The notes under the pieces were generated by a model. That model was not told the DNA's origin, did not search any database, and saw only the letters and a program-made list of their open reading frames with translations. Shown here one piece after another: positions 26,282 to 34,514 of a DNA stretch of 64,000 nucleotides (position 1 is the stretch's first letter; the number at the start of each line of letters is the position of its first letter). Position numbers and translations under genes: made by a program. The stretch comes from Pseudomonas sp. DC1.2 (GTDB taxonomy: Bacteria; Pseudomonadota; Gammaproteobacteria; Pseudomonadales; Pseudomonadaceae): positions 5,300,001 through 5,364,000 of the forward strand of contig NZ_CP133782.1 in the NCBI RefSeq assembly GCF_034351645.1, in the 5' to 3' direction.

Positions 26282-26866
26282 ATGCGTTTTTTGCCTGGCC
26301 TGATCTGTCTGCTACCCCTTTTGAGCCCTTTGGCTCATGCCGAATTGATCGACGACGTCAACGACCGCGGTGAACTGCGTATAGCCCTGGAGGCCAATAC
26401 ACCGCCCTACAACTTCAAGGAGGACGGCAAACTCACTGGCTTCGAGGTTGAGTTAGGCCAACTGCTGGCCAATGAACTGGATGTGCGGGCCGACTTCGTC
26501 GTGACCGAGGCGGGCGAACTGTTACCGGGTGTTGAAACCGGCAAGTACGACGTCGCCATCAACCACATAGCACTGACCCCGGATCTGAAGGATCGTTTCG
26601 ATTTCAGCGCGCCTTATAGCTATGCCGATGCGCAATTGATCGCGCAAAAACAACAACTGCACTCGATGCAGCTCATGCAGTCGCTTCAGGAAACGGCGCC
26701 AAAGGCGGGCGCACCCACAGGCTTGGTGATTCCGTTTCAGAAGGGCAACCCGGCGTTTCACAACAGCCTTCAAAACGCGTTGCAGCGAATCAAGGCCGAT
26801 GGCCGCTTGGAAGCGTTGACGCAGAAGTGGTTTGGGGCGCAAACGAGCGCAGAGCCCAAACCTTGA
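26282..26866 (+). CDS. Short amino-acid-type ABC substrate-binding protein lacking most of lobe II
   Basis: Protein of 194 aa with a signal peptide (MRFLPGLICLLPLLSPLAHA). Mature residues align with lobe I of family-3 binding proteins (LRIALEANTPPYNFKEDGKLTGFEVELGQLL; PYSYADAQLIAQK), then jump almost directly to the C-terminal part of the fold (IPFQKGNPAFHNSL, LTQKWFGAQ). About 70 residues normally forming lobe II are missing without a frameshift. No permease or ATPase gene is adjacent. AAGGAG six bases before the ATG at 26282 supports expression. It may be a ligand sensor or a decaying cystine-type binding protein. Confidence 0.75.
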   Translation: MRFLPGLICLLPLLSPLAHAELIDDVNDRGELRIALEANTPPYNFKEDGKLTGFEVELGQLLANELDVRADFVVTEAGELLPGVETGKYDVAINHIALTPDLKDRFDFSAPYSYADAQLIAQKQQLHSMQLMQSLQETAPKAGAPTGLVIPFQKGNPAFHNSLQNALQRIKADGRLEALTQKWFGAQTSAEPKP

Positions 26867-26887
26867 TTTCAAACTGAGGTATAACCC

Positions 26888-26914
26888 TGTGGGCGCCAGC
26901 TTGCTCGCGATAGC
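26888..26914. repeat. Single REP-type element
   Basis: TGTGGGCGCCAGCTTGCTCGCGATAG in the convergent gap between the short binding protein and the DUF523 gene matches the REP family of this genome. Confidence 0.6.
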
Positions 26915-26991
26915 GCAGGATCAGTCGATATCCAGGTGGCTGACACCGCGCTTTCGAAAGCAGATTCGCACACAGGTTTTGTGCCAGGGCT

Positions 26992-27477
26992 TCAGTTGAG
27001 GGTTGCCAATGCCGCTGCAGCCTCAGGCAGTTCAAGCTCGCTGAACACTTGAACCCCATGCCGTTTGAGCAGTGCTGCGGTCACGCCTTCGCCACGGACT
27101 TTCACCCCGCTGAACGTTCCGTCATAGGTCAGGACATTGCCGCAGGACGGGCTGTTGGCCTTGAGCACGGCAATGCGGATACCGTGCTTTTGCACACACG
27201 CCAGCGCTTGATACGCCCCTGAAAGAAACTCGGCGCTGACATCCTCGCCCGCGGTCGTCATGACCGGCTGACGGCCGTCGAGCACTTCAGCGCCCTGCCC
27301 TCCGGGAATTTCCGCGGCGGCCCGCGGTGTCGGTAAGCCACCCGCCACTTCGGGGCACAGCGGCACGACCCGTCCTTCTTCAATCCATTGCTGAAGTTGA
27401 TCGAACGGCCCGCTCGCGCCACCGTCGTAACGCACGCGATGGCCGAGCAGACAGCGGCTTATCAGAATTTTTTGCAT
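26992..27477 (-). CDS. DUF523 family protein
   Basis: Protein of 161 aa with the DUF523 pattern: MQKILISRCLLGHRVRYDGG at the N-terminus, LCPEVAGGLPTPRAAAEI, and KANSPSCGNVLTYDG with conserved Cys residues (Cys9, one in LCPE, one in PSCG). These could bind a metal or Fe-S cluster; the function is unknown. The ATG begins 2 bp after the stop of the 2OG-Fe oxygenase gene, so the two are very probably cotranscribed. Confidence 0.83.
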   Translation of the reverse strand: MQKILISRCLLGHRVRYDGGASGPFDQLQQWIEEGRVVPLCPEVAGGLPTPRAAAEIPGGQGAEVLDGRQPVMTTAGEDVSAEFLSGAYQALACVQKHGIRIAVLKANSPSCGNVLTYDGTFSGVKVRGEGVTAALLKRHGVQVFSELELPEAAAALATLN

Positions 27478-27479
27478 GA

Positions 27480-28112
27480 TCAGAACGGCTCGTTACCCCG
27501 ACGCCGGAACCACCCCGTCAACGACAGGCGATCACGGGTCGCGGGCAGGACTTCGTGGGGCACCTCCCCGGACAGAAACACCACCAGGCATCCGCCGGTC
27601 GGCACCACATCATGTTCGATGCCGTCCTCAAGGTACATGCGCAACTGGCCACCGTGTTCAGGCAGCCAGCCGTCGTTAAGGTAGATCACCGCCGACACCA
27701 TGCGCCGATCATCGTCGCGAAAACGGTCGACATGTTTGAGGTAGAACGCGCCGGGCGGGTACAGAGCGAAATGGCTTTCGAAGTCTTCCAGTCCCAGGAA
27801 CAAACCGCGATTCATGGCCTCGCGCAGACTGTCCATCAACCCCAGATAACGGTCGCAGGGCCCGCCCTCGCCGGGTTCGAGCCACTGAATATGATCGCCC
27901 CGAATACCCTCGCGAATCTCCGAGGTCGGCCCGCGCCCCACCGCCGCCGGGACCAGTTCGCCTTCGGCGGCACGTTTACGGCACTCGGCCGCCAGTTCCA
28001 GGGTCAAAGACTGGGGCAGGAAAATAGTCTGCTGTGACCAGCCGCGTGCAGCCAGGTCGTCGACGATACGTAACAGCAGCGGGTGATCAGAGGGTATTTG
28101 CATGGCGCGCAT
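27480..28112 (-). CDS. 2OG-Fe(II) oxygenase, prolyl-hydroxylase-like (PPHD type)
   Basis: Protein of 210 aa of the double-stranded beta-helix dioxygenases. The iron triad is visible as His and Asp in YLKHVDRFRDD and His in SGEVPHEVLPA, and the 2OG-binding Arg lies in TRDRLSLTGWFRR. It resembles the SM-20/EGL-9-like protein of Pseudomonas (PPHD), reported to hydroxylate a proline of EF-Tu (family knowledge from memory). ATG codons at 28112 and 28103 are both possible; the AGGAA upstream is closer to the first. DUF523 follows 2 bp downstream. Confidence 0.85.
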   Translation of the reverse strand: MRAMQIPSDHPLLLRIVDDLAARGWSQQTIFLPQSLTLELAAECRKRAAEGELVPAAVGRGPTSEIREGIRGDHIQWLEPGEGGPCDRYLGLMDSLREAMNRGLFLGLEDFESHFALYPPGAFYLKHVDRFRDDDRRMVSAVIYLNDGWLPEHGGQLRMYLEDGIEHDVVPTGGCLVVFLSGEVPHEVLPATRDRLSLTGWFRRRGNEPF

Positions 28113-28221
28113 AGTATTCCTGTGCCTGCAAATCCGACAGCGCCGCGCAGCGGGTTTGATACGAATTCTCGACAAGTTCTTGTACCGCACGGAGAATAGT
28201 CGCCTGCTGACAGGAGTCCCT

Positions 28222-28974
28222 ATGCGCCGTTTGCTTTTTTCACTGTTGATGCTCTGTGTTTTGCCCGCTTGGGCAGACGGCCACGACCAGCTGTACAAGG
28301 TTACCGGCTGGCCAGACCAACGCGCGCATTTTAACGATGCGCTGTCGGCCGCCCAGCAGCGTTATCAGAACAGCCTGCCGCCAGCCGTGTTCGACGCATT
28401 GGTGAACAACAGCAACCAGCGCTTCGCCCCTCAAGCCATCGACCAACGGGCCAAAGCGCAATTGCGCAAGACCCTCGCCGACCCCAAGCCCGCGTTATCG
28501 TTTTTTCAATCGGCCCTGGGCAAGAAAATCGTCGCCGCCGAACTGTTGGCGACCCGCCGCGATCAGTTGGCGAAAACCGCCAAGGGCTTGCCGAAAATCC
28601 AGGCCAGCGACAGCCGTGTATTAATCATCGGCCACCTGGCCCAGGCCCTCCCCGCCCGTGAAGCCGGTGCCGAAGTCAGCCTGGCGATTGCCGGCGTGGC
28701 GGCAGACAGCCTGAGTTCGATGATCCCCGGTTTGCTGGGCAGTGCTCAGGCACAGGGCATGTTGAATGGTCAGCGTCAGCGCTTGATGGATCAGATTGGC
28801 GCCGACCTCAATAACACGCTGCTGTATGTCTACCGCGACTTGTCAGATGACGAGCTGGAGGAATTCGCCACGTTTGCCGAATCCGCCGAGGGCAAGGCGT
28901 ATTACCAGGCCGCGCTGGCGGCAATTCGGGCGGGGTTGGCGGTGGGGCAAAGTACCTCGAACCTGAGCCCGTAA
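28222..28974 (+). CDS. DUF2059-type periplasmic protein
   Basis: Protein of 250 aa with a signal peptide (MRRLLFSLLMLCVLPAWA). The rest is helical and ends in a DUF2059-like region (YVYRDLSDDELEEFATFAESAEGKAYYQA). The ATG at 28222 follows CAGGAGTCCCT. No catalytic motif is visible and the function is unknown. It is divergent from the 2OG-Fe oxygenase. Confidence 0.72.
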   Translation: MRRLLFSLLMLCVLPAWADGHDQLYKVTGWPDQRAHFNDALSAAQQRYQNSLPPAVFDALVNNSNQRFAPQAIDQRAKAQLRKTLADPKPALSFFQSALGKKIVAAELLATRRDQLAKTAKGLPKIQASDSRVLIIGHLAQALPAREAGAEVSLAIAGVAADSLSSMIPGLLGSAQAQGMLNGQRQRLMDQIGADLNNTLLYVYRDLSDDELEEFATFAESAEGKAYYQAALAAIRAGLAVGQSTSNLSP

Positions 28975-29020
28975 TTTCAGCGTCTGGACGCACACCGTTG
29001 AACTGCGCACTCATGTCGAA

Positions 29021-29034
29021 GCGAGCCGGCTCGC
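29021..29034. repeat. Short REP-like palindrome
   Basis: GCGAGCCGGCTCGC is a perfect palindrome in the 79-bp convergent gap between the DUF2059 gene and the alpha/beta hydrolase gene, flanked by CGAA and GAAG. Confidence 0.55.
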
Positions 29035-29053
29035 GAAGAGGCACGGACCTTCG

Positions 29054-30001
29054 CTAAAGATTGCGCCCCTTGATCCGCTTGCTCAAAAACCCAAAAAACT
29101 CCTGCCGCAATGCCAGCGTCTCGTTCGCCAGGTGATGCCGCGCCTCGGGCAGCATCAATACCTGCGGCCGATCAAACTTGGCCTTCAACACCTCAAGGTT
29201 ATGTGACCAATCCACCGTCATATCCGCTTGCCCCTGAACAATCAGTGGCCGGCGCGGGCTGCTCGGTGCCGCTTCGATGCGCTTGATCCAGCGCCCCAGC
29301 GCCCCGACCCAGGCGGTCGGCAATCGCAGCGGCTGCAAGGGGTCAGCTTGCAGAAAGGGCAAGAAAGCCGGGTCGTTGGAGTTTTCGCTGAAGCGCCGGG
29401 CAATCCCTTTGACGAAAGGTTTGAGTACGTAATAGCTCACCTGCGACCATCCCCAAGCACGGGGTCGCACCAGCGGCGACAACAAAATCACCTGGCCCTG
29501 AGCCGGGGTGTTCACGCCTTGATTGAGCACATGATCAATCACGATTGCGCCACCGGTGCTCTGCCCGCACAAGTGCCATGGTTGCGGCAACTCCAGCGCC
29601 TGAGCCTCGCCGAACAGACCTTGCAGGGTGTCTTGATACTCGGCGAAATCCTTGATGCTCGCGCGCTCGCCGCTGGACAGGCCATGCCCCGGCAGGTCAC
29701 AGGCGATCACCGCAAACCCTTGCTCCAGCGCCCACTCGATGACATGCCGATAGAGCCCGGTGTGATCGTAGAAGCCGTGAAACAAGAACAACGTCGCCCT
29801 CGCACGCTCCGGCCACCAGACCTGGCTGACCACCTCATAACCATCGACTTCGAAACGGCCAAGCCCGGTACGAAGCTTACGTCCTGGGAAGTCCAGCGCA
29901 TAAAACCGCTGATAGGCCAGCGCCTCTCCCGACAGCGGCTGCCACTCGGCCAAAGGCCGCAGGCTGGCGCGCAAATGATCGGGGTCGAAAGTGGCAGGCA
30001 T
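29054..30001 (-). CDS. Alpha/beta hydrolase, lysophospholipase-like
   Basis: Protein of 315 aa with an oxyanion strand FLFHGFYDHTGLY, the nucleophile elbow CGQSTGGAIV, the acid in VQGQADMTVDW and the catalytic His in ARHHLANE. Arrangement and length fit the serine aminopeptidase S33/lysophospholipase (PldB-like) group. There is no signal peptide, so it is cytoplasmic. The substrate is unknown. It is divergent from the thioredoxin-like gene, with 97 bp between the starts. Confidence 0.85.
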   Translation of the reverse strand: MPATFDPDHLRASLRPLAEWQPLSGEALAYQRFYALDFPGRKLRTGLGRFEVDGYEVVSQVWWPERARATLFLFHGFYDHTGLYRHVIEWALEQGFAVIACDLPGHGLSSGERASIKDFAEYQDTLQGLFGEAQALELPQPWHLCGQSTGGAIVIDHVLNQGVNTPAQGQVILLSPLVRPRAWGWSQVSYYVLKPFVKGIARRFSENSNDPAFLPFLQADPLQPLRLPTAWVGALGRWIKRIEAAPSSPRRPLIVQGQADMTVDWSHNLEVLKAKFDRPQVLMLPEARHHLANETLALRQEFFGFLSKRIKGRNL

Positions 30002-30098
30002 GAGGTCATCCGAAACGTGAAACTGACTTTATGGGCCTGCGATATTCATCTGTCGCGACAAGCATGGCAAGCTAGCCGACCTTCGAGGACTCAAACCC

Positions 30099-30677
30099 AT
30101 GCGTTCGGCCTACCGCACCTCCTTGCTTGCCAGCCTGGTCGCCCTCGTGTGTGCCGGCGTCTTGTGGGCCGCTTACGACTGGTTTCAGGGCCGCTATTTA
30201 CGAGCGTTCAACGAGCACACAGCGGTGTTTTCCGGTGATTCGTTACGCCTGCCTGACGACCTCGCCGGCCCTGGGCCCGTCCGCCTCGTCCACTTCTGGG
30301 ACCCGGCCTGCCCATGCAATGTTGGCAACCAACAACACCTCACTGAACTGGTTGAGCACTATGTACCGCAAGGTGTGGCGTTTTATGCGGTACAAAAGCC
30401 CGGCAGCCACGGTCAGTTACCCAGCACCCTGCGCGGCCTGAAAAGCATTGCCGTGCTGCCCGGTTCCGAGCAAGTCGCCGTCAGCCCGGCGGTGGCCATC
30501 TGGGACCGCGCCGGCAAGCTGGCGTATTTCGGTCCTTATAGCGAAGGCCTGACCTGCAATTCGAGCAACAGCTTTATCGAACCGATCCTGCAAGCGCTGA
30601 ACGAAGGCCGTGCGGTGAATGCGACCCACACGCTGGCGGTGGGTTGTTACTGTCCTTGGCCGGTGGCTGAACCGTAA
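30099..30677 (+). CDS. Membrane-anchored thioredoxin-fold protein (DUF6436-like)
   Basis: Protein of 192 aa with one N-terminal membrane anchor (LLASLVALVCAGVLWAAYDWF). A thioredoxin-like domain follows, with VRLVHFWDPACPCNVGNQ carrying a CPC instead of CxxC, and a conserved cis-Pro region (SPAVAIWD). An additional Cys pair, GCYCPW, sits at the extreme C-terminus. It probably acts in periplasmic thiol chemistry; the partner is unknown. It lies upstream of the HacB-like gene by 103 bp on the same strand. Confidence 0.75.
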   Translation: MRSAYRTSLLASLVALVCAGVLWAAYDWFQGRYLRAFNEHTAVFSGDSLRLPDDLAGPGPVRLVHFWDPACPCNVGNQQHLTELVEHYVPQGVAFYAVQKPGSHGQLPSTLRGLKSIAVLPGSEQVAVSPAVAIWDRAGKLAYFGPYSEGLTCNSSNSFIEPILQALNEGRAVNATHTLAVGCYCPWPVAEP

Positions 30678-30780
30678 GGCATTCCGGACTTTTCAAGGAC
30701 GGCAGTGCCCGGCACAGAACGACTGTGCTACATGTTTGCAGCCTGCACGGGCGGCAACCCCGAAAGAACAAGGAGTCACC

Positions 30781-33192
30781 ATGAAACGCGTCCTGACCGT
30801 ACTTGCCCTGCTGATCGTCGCGCTTGCCATCGGGGCCGGCGGGTACGTGTACAGCAAGCAGCCGACGCGCCAAGGCCAAGTGGAACTGAAAAACCTGCAA
30901 CGTTCGGTGACCGTGCGTTACGACGAACGCGGCGTGCCGCACATTCGCGCCGAAAACGAAACGGACCTCTATCGCGCCCTCGGCTATGTGCAGGCCCAGG
31001 ACCGGTTGTTCCAGATGGAAATCATGCGCCGTCTGGCCCGAGGCGAACTGGCCGAGGTCCTCGGCCCGAAACTGCTGGAAACCGACAAGCTGTTCCGCAG
31101 CCTGCGTATTCGCGAGCGCGCCGAGCGCTATGTTGCCGACCTTGATCGCCAGTCGCCGGCGTGGAAGGCGCTGCAAGCCTATCTGGACGGCATTAACCAA
31201 TATCAGGACGGGCATGCCGCGCCCGTCGAGTTCGACGTACTGGGGATCCACAAGCGCACGTTCACCGCCGAAGACAGCATCAGCGTCGCCGGCTATATGG
31301 CTTACAGCTTTGCCGTCGCGTTTCGTACCGAGCCTTTGCTGACTTACGTGCGCGATCAACTGGGCCCCGATTACCTGGCCATCTTCGACCTCGACTGGCA
31401 ACCCAAGGGCGCGCTGGCCAAGCGACGCGCCACCCCCGCGCCAGCCCTGGCCGCCAGCGACTGGAAAGACCTGAACGCCCTCGCCCGCTTGAGCGAACAG
31501 GCCCTGGCCGATAACGGCTTGCCACAGTTCGAGGGCAGCAACGCCTGGGTGATTGCCGGCAACCGCAGCAAAAGCGGCAAACCGTTGCTGGCAGGCGATC
31601 CGCACATTCGCTTCTCGGTGCCTTCGGTGTGGTACGAGGCACAACTGTCGGCGCCGGGATTCGAACTCTACGGCCACCATCAGGCGTTGGTGCCCTTCGC
31701 GTTCCTGGGGCACAACCTGGATTTCGGCTGGAGCCTGACCATGTTCCAGAACGACGATCTGGACCTGATCGCCGAGAAGGTCAACCCGGACAACCCGAAC
31801 CAAGTCTGGTATCACGAAAAATGGACGGACATGGTCAACACCGAGCAGCAGATCGCGGTGAAGGGCCAGCCGGCGGTGACGCTGACGCTGCGCCAGTCGC
31901 CTCACGGTCCGATCATCAACGATGCGCTGGGCACTGCCGCCGGCAAGACACCGATTGCCATGTGGTGGGCGTTCCTCGAAACACCGAATCCGATTCTCGA
32001 AGGTTTCTACCAGCTCAACCGCGCCGATACCCTGGCCAAGGCCCGCGCTGCGGCCGCCAAGGTGCAGGCGCCAGGTTTAAACATCGTCTACGCCAACGCC
32101 AAGGGTGACATCGGCTGGTGGGCTTCGGCGCTGCTGCCCAAGCGCCCGGCAGGGGTCAACCCGGCTTTCATCCTTGATGGCAGCACGCACCAGGCAGACA
32201 AAGAAGGCTTTTACCCGTTCAGCGCCAACCCTCAGGAAGAAAACCCCGCGCGCGGTTACATCGTTTCGGCCAACTTCCAACCGGTGTCGCCAACCGGAAT
32301 GGAGATTCCCGGTTACTACAACCTCGCCGACCGTGGGCAGCAGCTCAATCGCCAGCTCAGCGACAAGAGCATGAAATGGGACAACGAGGCCAACCAGCAA
32401 CTGCAACTGGGCACCACCACCGGTTACGGCCCGCGCTTGCTGGCGCCATTGCTGCCGGTACTGCGTGAAGTGGTGAGCGATCCCGGCGAATTGAAACTGG
32501 TGGAACAACTGGCGCAATGGCCAGGCGACTACCCACTCGATTCCATCAGCGCCACGGTGTTCAATCAGTTTCTGTTCAACCTGGCCGACGCAACGATGCG
32601 GGACAAGTTGGGGAATGATTTTTTCGAGACGCTGCTGTCGAGTCGGGTGATCGATGCGGCGCTACCGCGTCTGGCGGCCAACCCGGATTCGCCGTGGTGG
32701 GATAACCGCACCACGCCAGTCAAGGAAACGCGCGCCGACACGGTGAAAGTCGCATGGCAGGCGAGCATGGCGCACTTGAAAGCGACGCTGGGTACCGATT
32801 TCGCCCAGTGGCAGTGGGGCAAGGCGCACACCCTGACGCACGGCCACCCACTGGGAATGCAGAAGCCGTTGGACCGCATCTTTAACGTCGGCCCATTCTC
32901 GGCGCCCGGCAGCCATGAAGTGCCGAACAACCTCTCGGCCAGGATTGGCCCGGCACCGTGGCCCGTGACCTACGGCCCCTCGACCCGACGGCTGATCGAC
33001 TTTGCCGACCCGGCGCACAGCCTGACCATTAACCCCGTGGGTCAAAGCGGCGTGCCGTTCGACAAGCACTACGAGGATCAGGCTGAGGCGTATATCGACG
33101 GCATGTATGTGCAGGCGCACTTCAGTGATGAAGAGGTGACGGCCAATACCCGCAGTACCTTGAGGCTGCTGCCAGCGCGGTCTGCGCGGTAG
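30781..33192 (+). CDS. Penicillin acylase family protein, HacB-like acyl-homoserine lactone acylase
   Basis: Ntn-hydrolase precursor of 803 aa. An N-terminal membrane/signal segment (VLTVLALLIVALAIGAGGYVY) sends it to the periplasm. Self-cleavage should occur before Ser253 in QFEGSNAWVIAG, giving an alpha chain of ~225 residues and a beta chain of ~550 that begins with the catalytic Ser. The position upstream of the spu locus matches PA0305 (HacB), an acylase of long-chain homoserine lactones in P. aeruginosa (from memory). Beta-lactam or other amide substrates remain possible. The ATG at 30781 has AAGGAGTCACC upstream. Confidence 0.87.
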   Translation: MKRVLTVLALLIVALAIGAGGYVYSKQPTRQGQVELKNLQRSVTVRYDERGVPHIRAENETDLYRALGYVQAQDRLFQMEIMRRLARGELAEVLGPKLLETDKLFRSLRIRERAERYVADLDRQSPAWKALQAYLDGINQYQDGHAAPVEFDVLGIHKRTFTAEDSISVAGYMAYSFAVAFRTEPLLTYVRDQLGPDYLAIFDLDWQPKGALAKRRATPAPALAASDWKDLNALARLSEQALADNGLPQFEGSNAWVIAGNRSKSGKPLLAGDPHIRFSVPSVWYEAQLSAPGFELYGHHQALVPFAFLGHNLDFGWSLTMFQNDDLDLIAEKVNPDNPNQVWYHEKWTDMVNTEQQIAVKGQPAVTLTLRQSPHGPIINDALGTAAGKTPIAMWWAFLETPNPILEGFYQLNRADTLAKARAAAAKVQAPGLNIVYANAKGDIGWWASALLPKRPAGVNPAFILDGSTHQADKEGFYPFSANPQEENPARGYIVSANFQPVSPTGMEIPGYYNLADRGQQLNRQLSDKSMKWDNEANQQLQLGTTTGYGPRLLAPLLPVLREVVSDPGELKLVEQLAQWPGDYPLDSISATVFNQFLFNLADATMRDKLGNDFFETLLSSRVIDAALPRLAANPDSPWWDNRTTPVKETRADTVKVAWQASMAHLKATLGTDFAQWQWGKAHTLTHGHPLGMQKPLDRIFNVGPFSAPGSHEVPNNLSARIGPAPWPVTYGPSTRRLIDFADPAHSLTINPVGQSGVPFDKHYEDQAEAYIDGMYVQAHFSDEEVTANTRSTLRLLPARSAR

Positions 33193-33243
33193 ATTTTCGT
33201 TGCCTGGCAGGCTCGCGCACAGCGTGGACCGCGATCAATGTGC

Positions 33244-33273
33244 ATGCGGGCCTGCTCTGGAAGAGGCCCGCAT
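33244..33273. terminator. Hairpin between convergent acylase and GlxA-type gene
   Basis: A 10-bp perfect stem ATGCGGGCCT / AGGCCCGCAT with a 10-nt loop lies in the 97-bp convergent gap. There is no clear T-run. Confidence 0.6.
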
Positions 33274-33289
33274 CGACGGCAAACACCGC

Positions 33290-34255
33290 TCAAACCATCG
33301 CCGCAAAATTCACCCTGAACTGCTGTGGTGTCACCCCCAGCCTGCGGTTGAACACACTGCGCATGTGCTGGGCATCGCGAAAGCCGCATTGCCAGGCGAC
33401 CGTCTTGAGCGCGGCACCGGTACTTTCGAGCATGACCCGCGCCGCATCGACCCGCGCCCGCTCCACGAACTCGGCCGGGGTGACTTTCGCGTCCCTGGCG
33501 AACACTCGGGAAAAGTTACGGGCGCTCATGTTGGCCGCACGGGCCAAGTCGGCGATGCTTAGGTCTGCGTTGAGATTGGCCAATACGTAGAGCTGCACCA
33601 GCGCCACTGCTGAGGTCTGTTCGGCGTGTGGGGTGAGGAACGGGCTGAACTGTGATTGACCGCCCGAGCGCTGGGTGAACACCACCAACCGTTTCGCCAC
33701 GCTGAGCGCGACTTCCGGGCCGTGATCCTTCGCCAGCAAATACAGCGACAGATCGATCCCCGCCGTCACCCCGGCCGAGGTGTACAGCTCGCCGTCCTGG
33801 ACGTACAGACGGTCCGCGTCGACATGCGTCGAGGGGCACAACTGCGCCAACGCTGCGGCATCACTCCAATGGGTGGTCACGGTCCGCCCCTCTAGCAGTC
33901 CAGCACGGGCGAGGACGAACGCGCCGTTGCAGATCGAGCCAAACCGTTGCGCGACCGCGCAAGCGTCACGCAGCCAGGCCTCGAATGCCGCGCCGAAATC
34001 CCTGAACGGCAACTGCGGCCCACCGGCCACCAGCAACAAGTCATAAGCCTCGCGCGCCTCACTGAAGTGTCGGTGAGCGTTCAGTGATAACCCGTTGGAA
34101 CACGGCATCACCCCACGCTCAACGCCGATCACCTCCAGCCGATAGTGGTCCTCCGGCGCCAGAAAGCGATTGGCCTCGGCGAACACGTCCATGGGTCCGG
34201 TGACGTCCAGCGACTGAACCCCGGAAAACACCACGATGCCGACGGTTTTTTGCAT
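33290..34255 (-). CDS. GlxA-family AraC-type transcriptional regulator
   Basis: Protein of 321 aa with an N-terminal DJ-1/PfpI-like domain (residues ~5-170, with the elbow region GSICNGAFVLARAGLLEGR) and a C-terminal AraC-type double helix-turn-helix (SIADLARAANMSARNFSRVFARD; LKTVAWQCGFRDAQHMRSVF). Regulators of this class sense small nitrogen compounds. Divergence from the HD hydrolase gene with a ~260-bp shared region suggests that gene is its target. Confidence 0.87.
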   Translation of the reverse strand: MQKTVGIVVFSGVQSLDVTGPMDVFAEANRFLAPEDHYRLEVIGVERGVMPCSNGLSLNAHRHFSEAREAYDLLLVAGGPQLPFRDFGAAFEAWLRDACAVAQRFGSICNGAFVLARAGLLEGRTVTTHWSDAAALAQLCPSTHVDADRLYVQDGELYTSAGVTAGIDLSLYLLAKDHGPEVALSVAKRLVVFTQRSGGQSQFSPFLTPHAEQTSAVALVQLYVLANLNADLSIADLARAANMSARNFSRVFARDAKVTPAEFVERARVDAARVMLESTGAALKTVAWQCGFRDAQHMRSVFNRRLGVTPQQFRVNFAAMV

Positions 34256-34309
34256 GGTTCAAAACGCCCTCAATGGGGTGATGCCACAGTCGAGGCAAAC
34301 ACAAAACCT

Positions 34310-34333
34310 GTGGGAGCGAGCCTGCACCATGGA
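34310..34333. repeat. Single REP-type element between GlxA-type and HD genes
   Basis: TGTGGGAGCGAGCCTGCACC matches one arm of the genome's REP family. The rest of the 259-bp gap 34256-34514 shows no gene and should hold both divergent promoters. Confidence 0.55.
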
Positions 34334-34514
34334 ATCATCCACGTGGACCGCGCTGACTGCCCACCCTAGCCAATCCAGCCCCAACAAGCGAGGTTGGCGC
34401 GATATGCCTACTCATTGGCCGGGATCGCAGCCATGGATCAATGGTCGGGTTGGCGGTACGGGCACAGACTTTACTCGTCAGCGCCACCACGGCGTTCTCC
34501 ATGAGGAAAGCTCC

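Noticed and set aside
30574..31905. Minus-strand open frame of 443 codons overlapping the acylase gene
   Set aside because: Antisense of the acylase with low-complexity composition and no domain.
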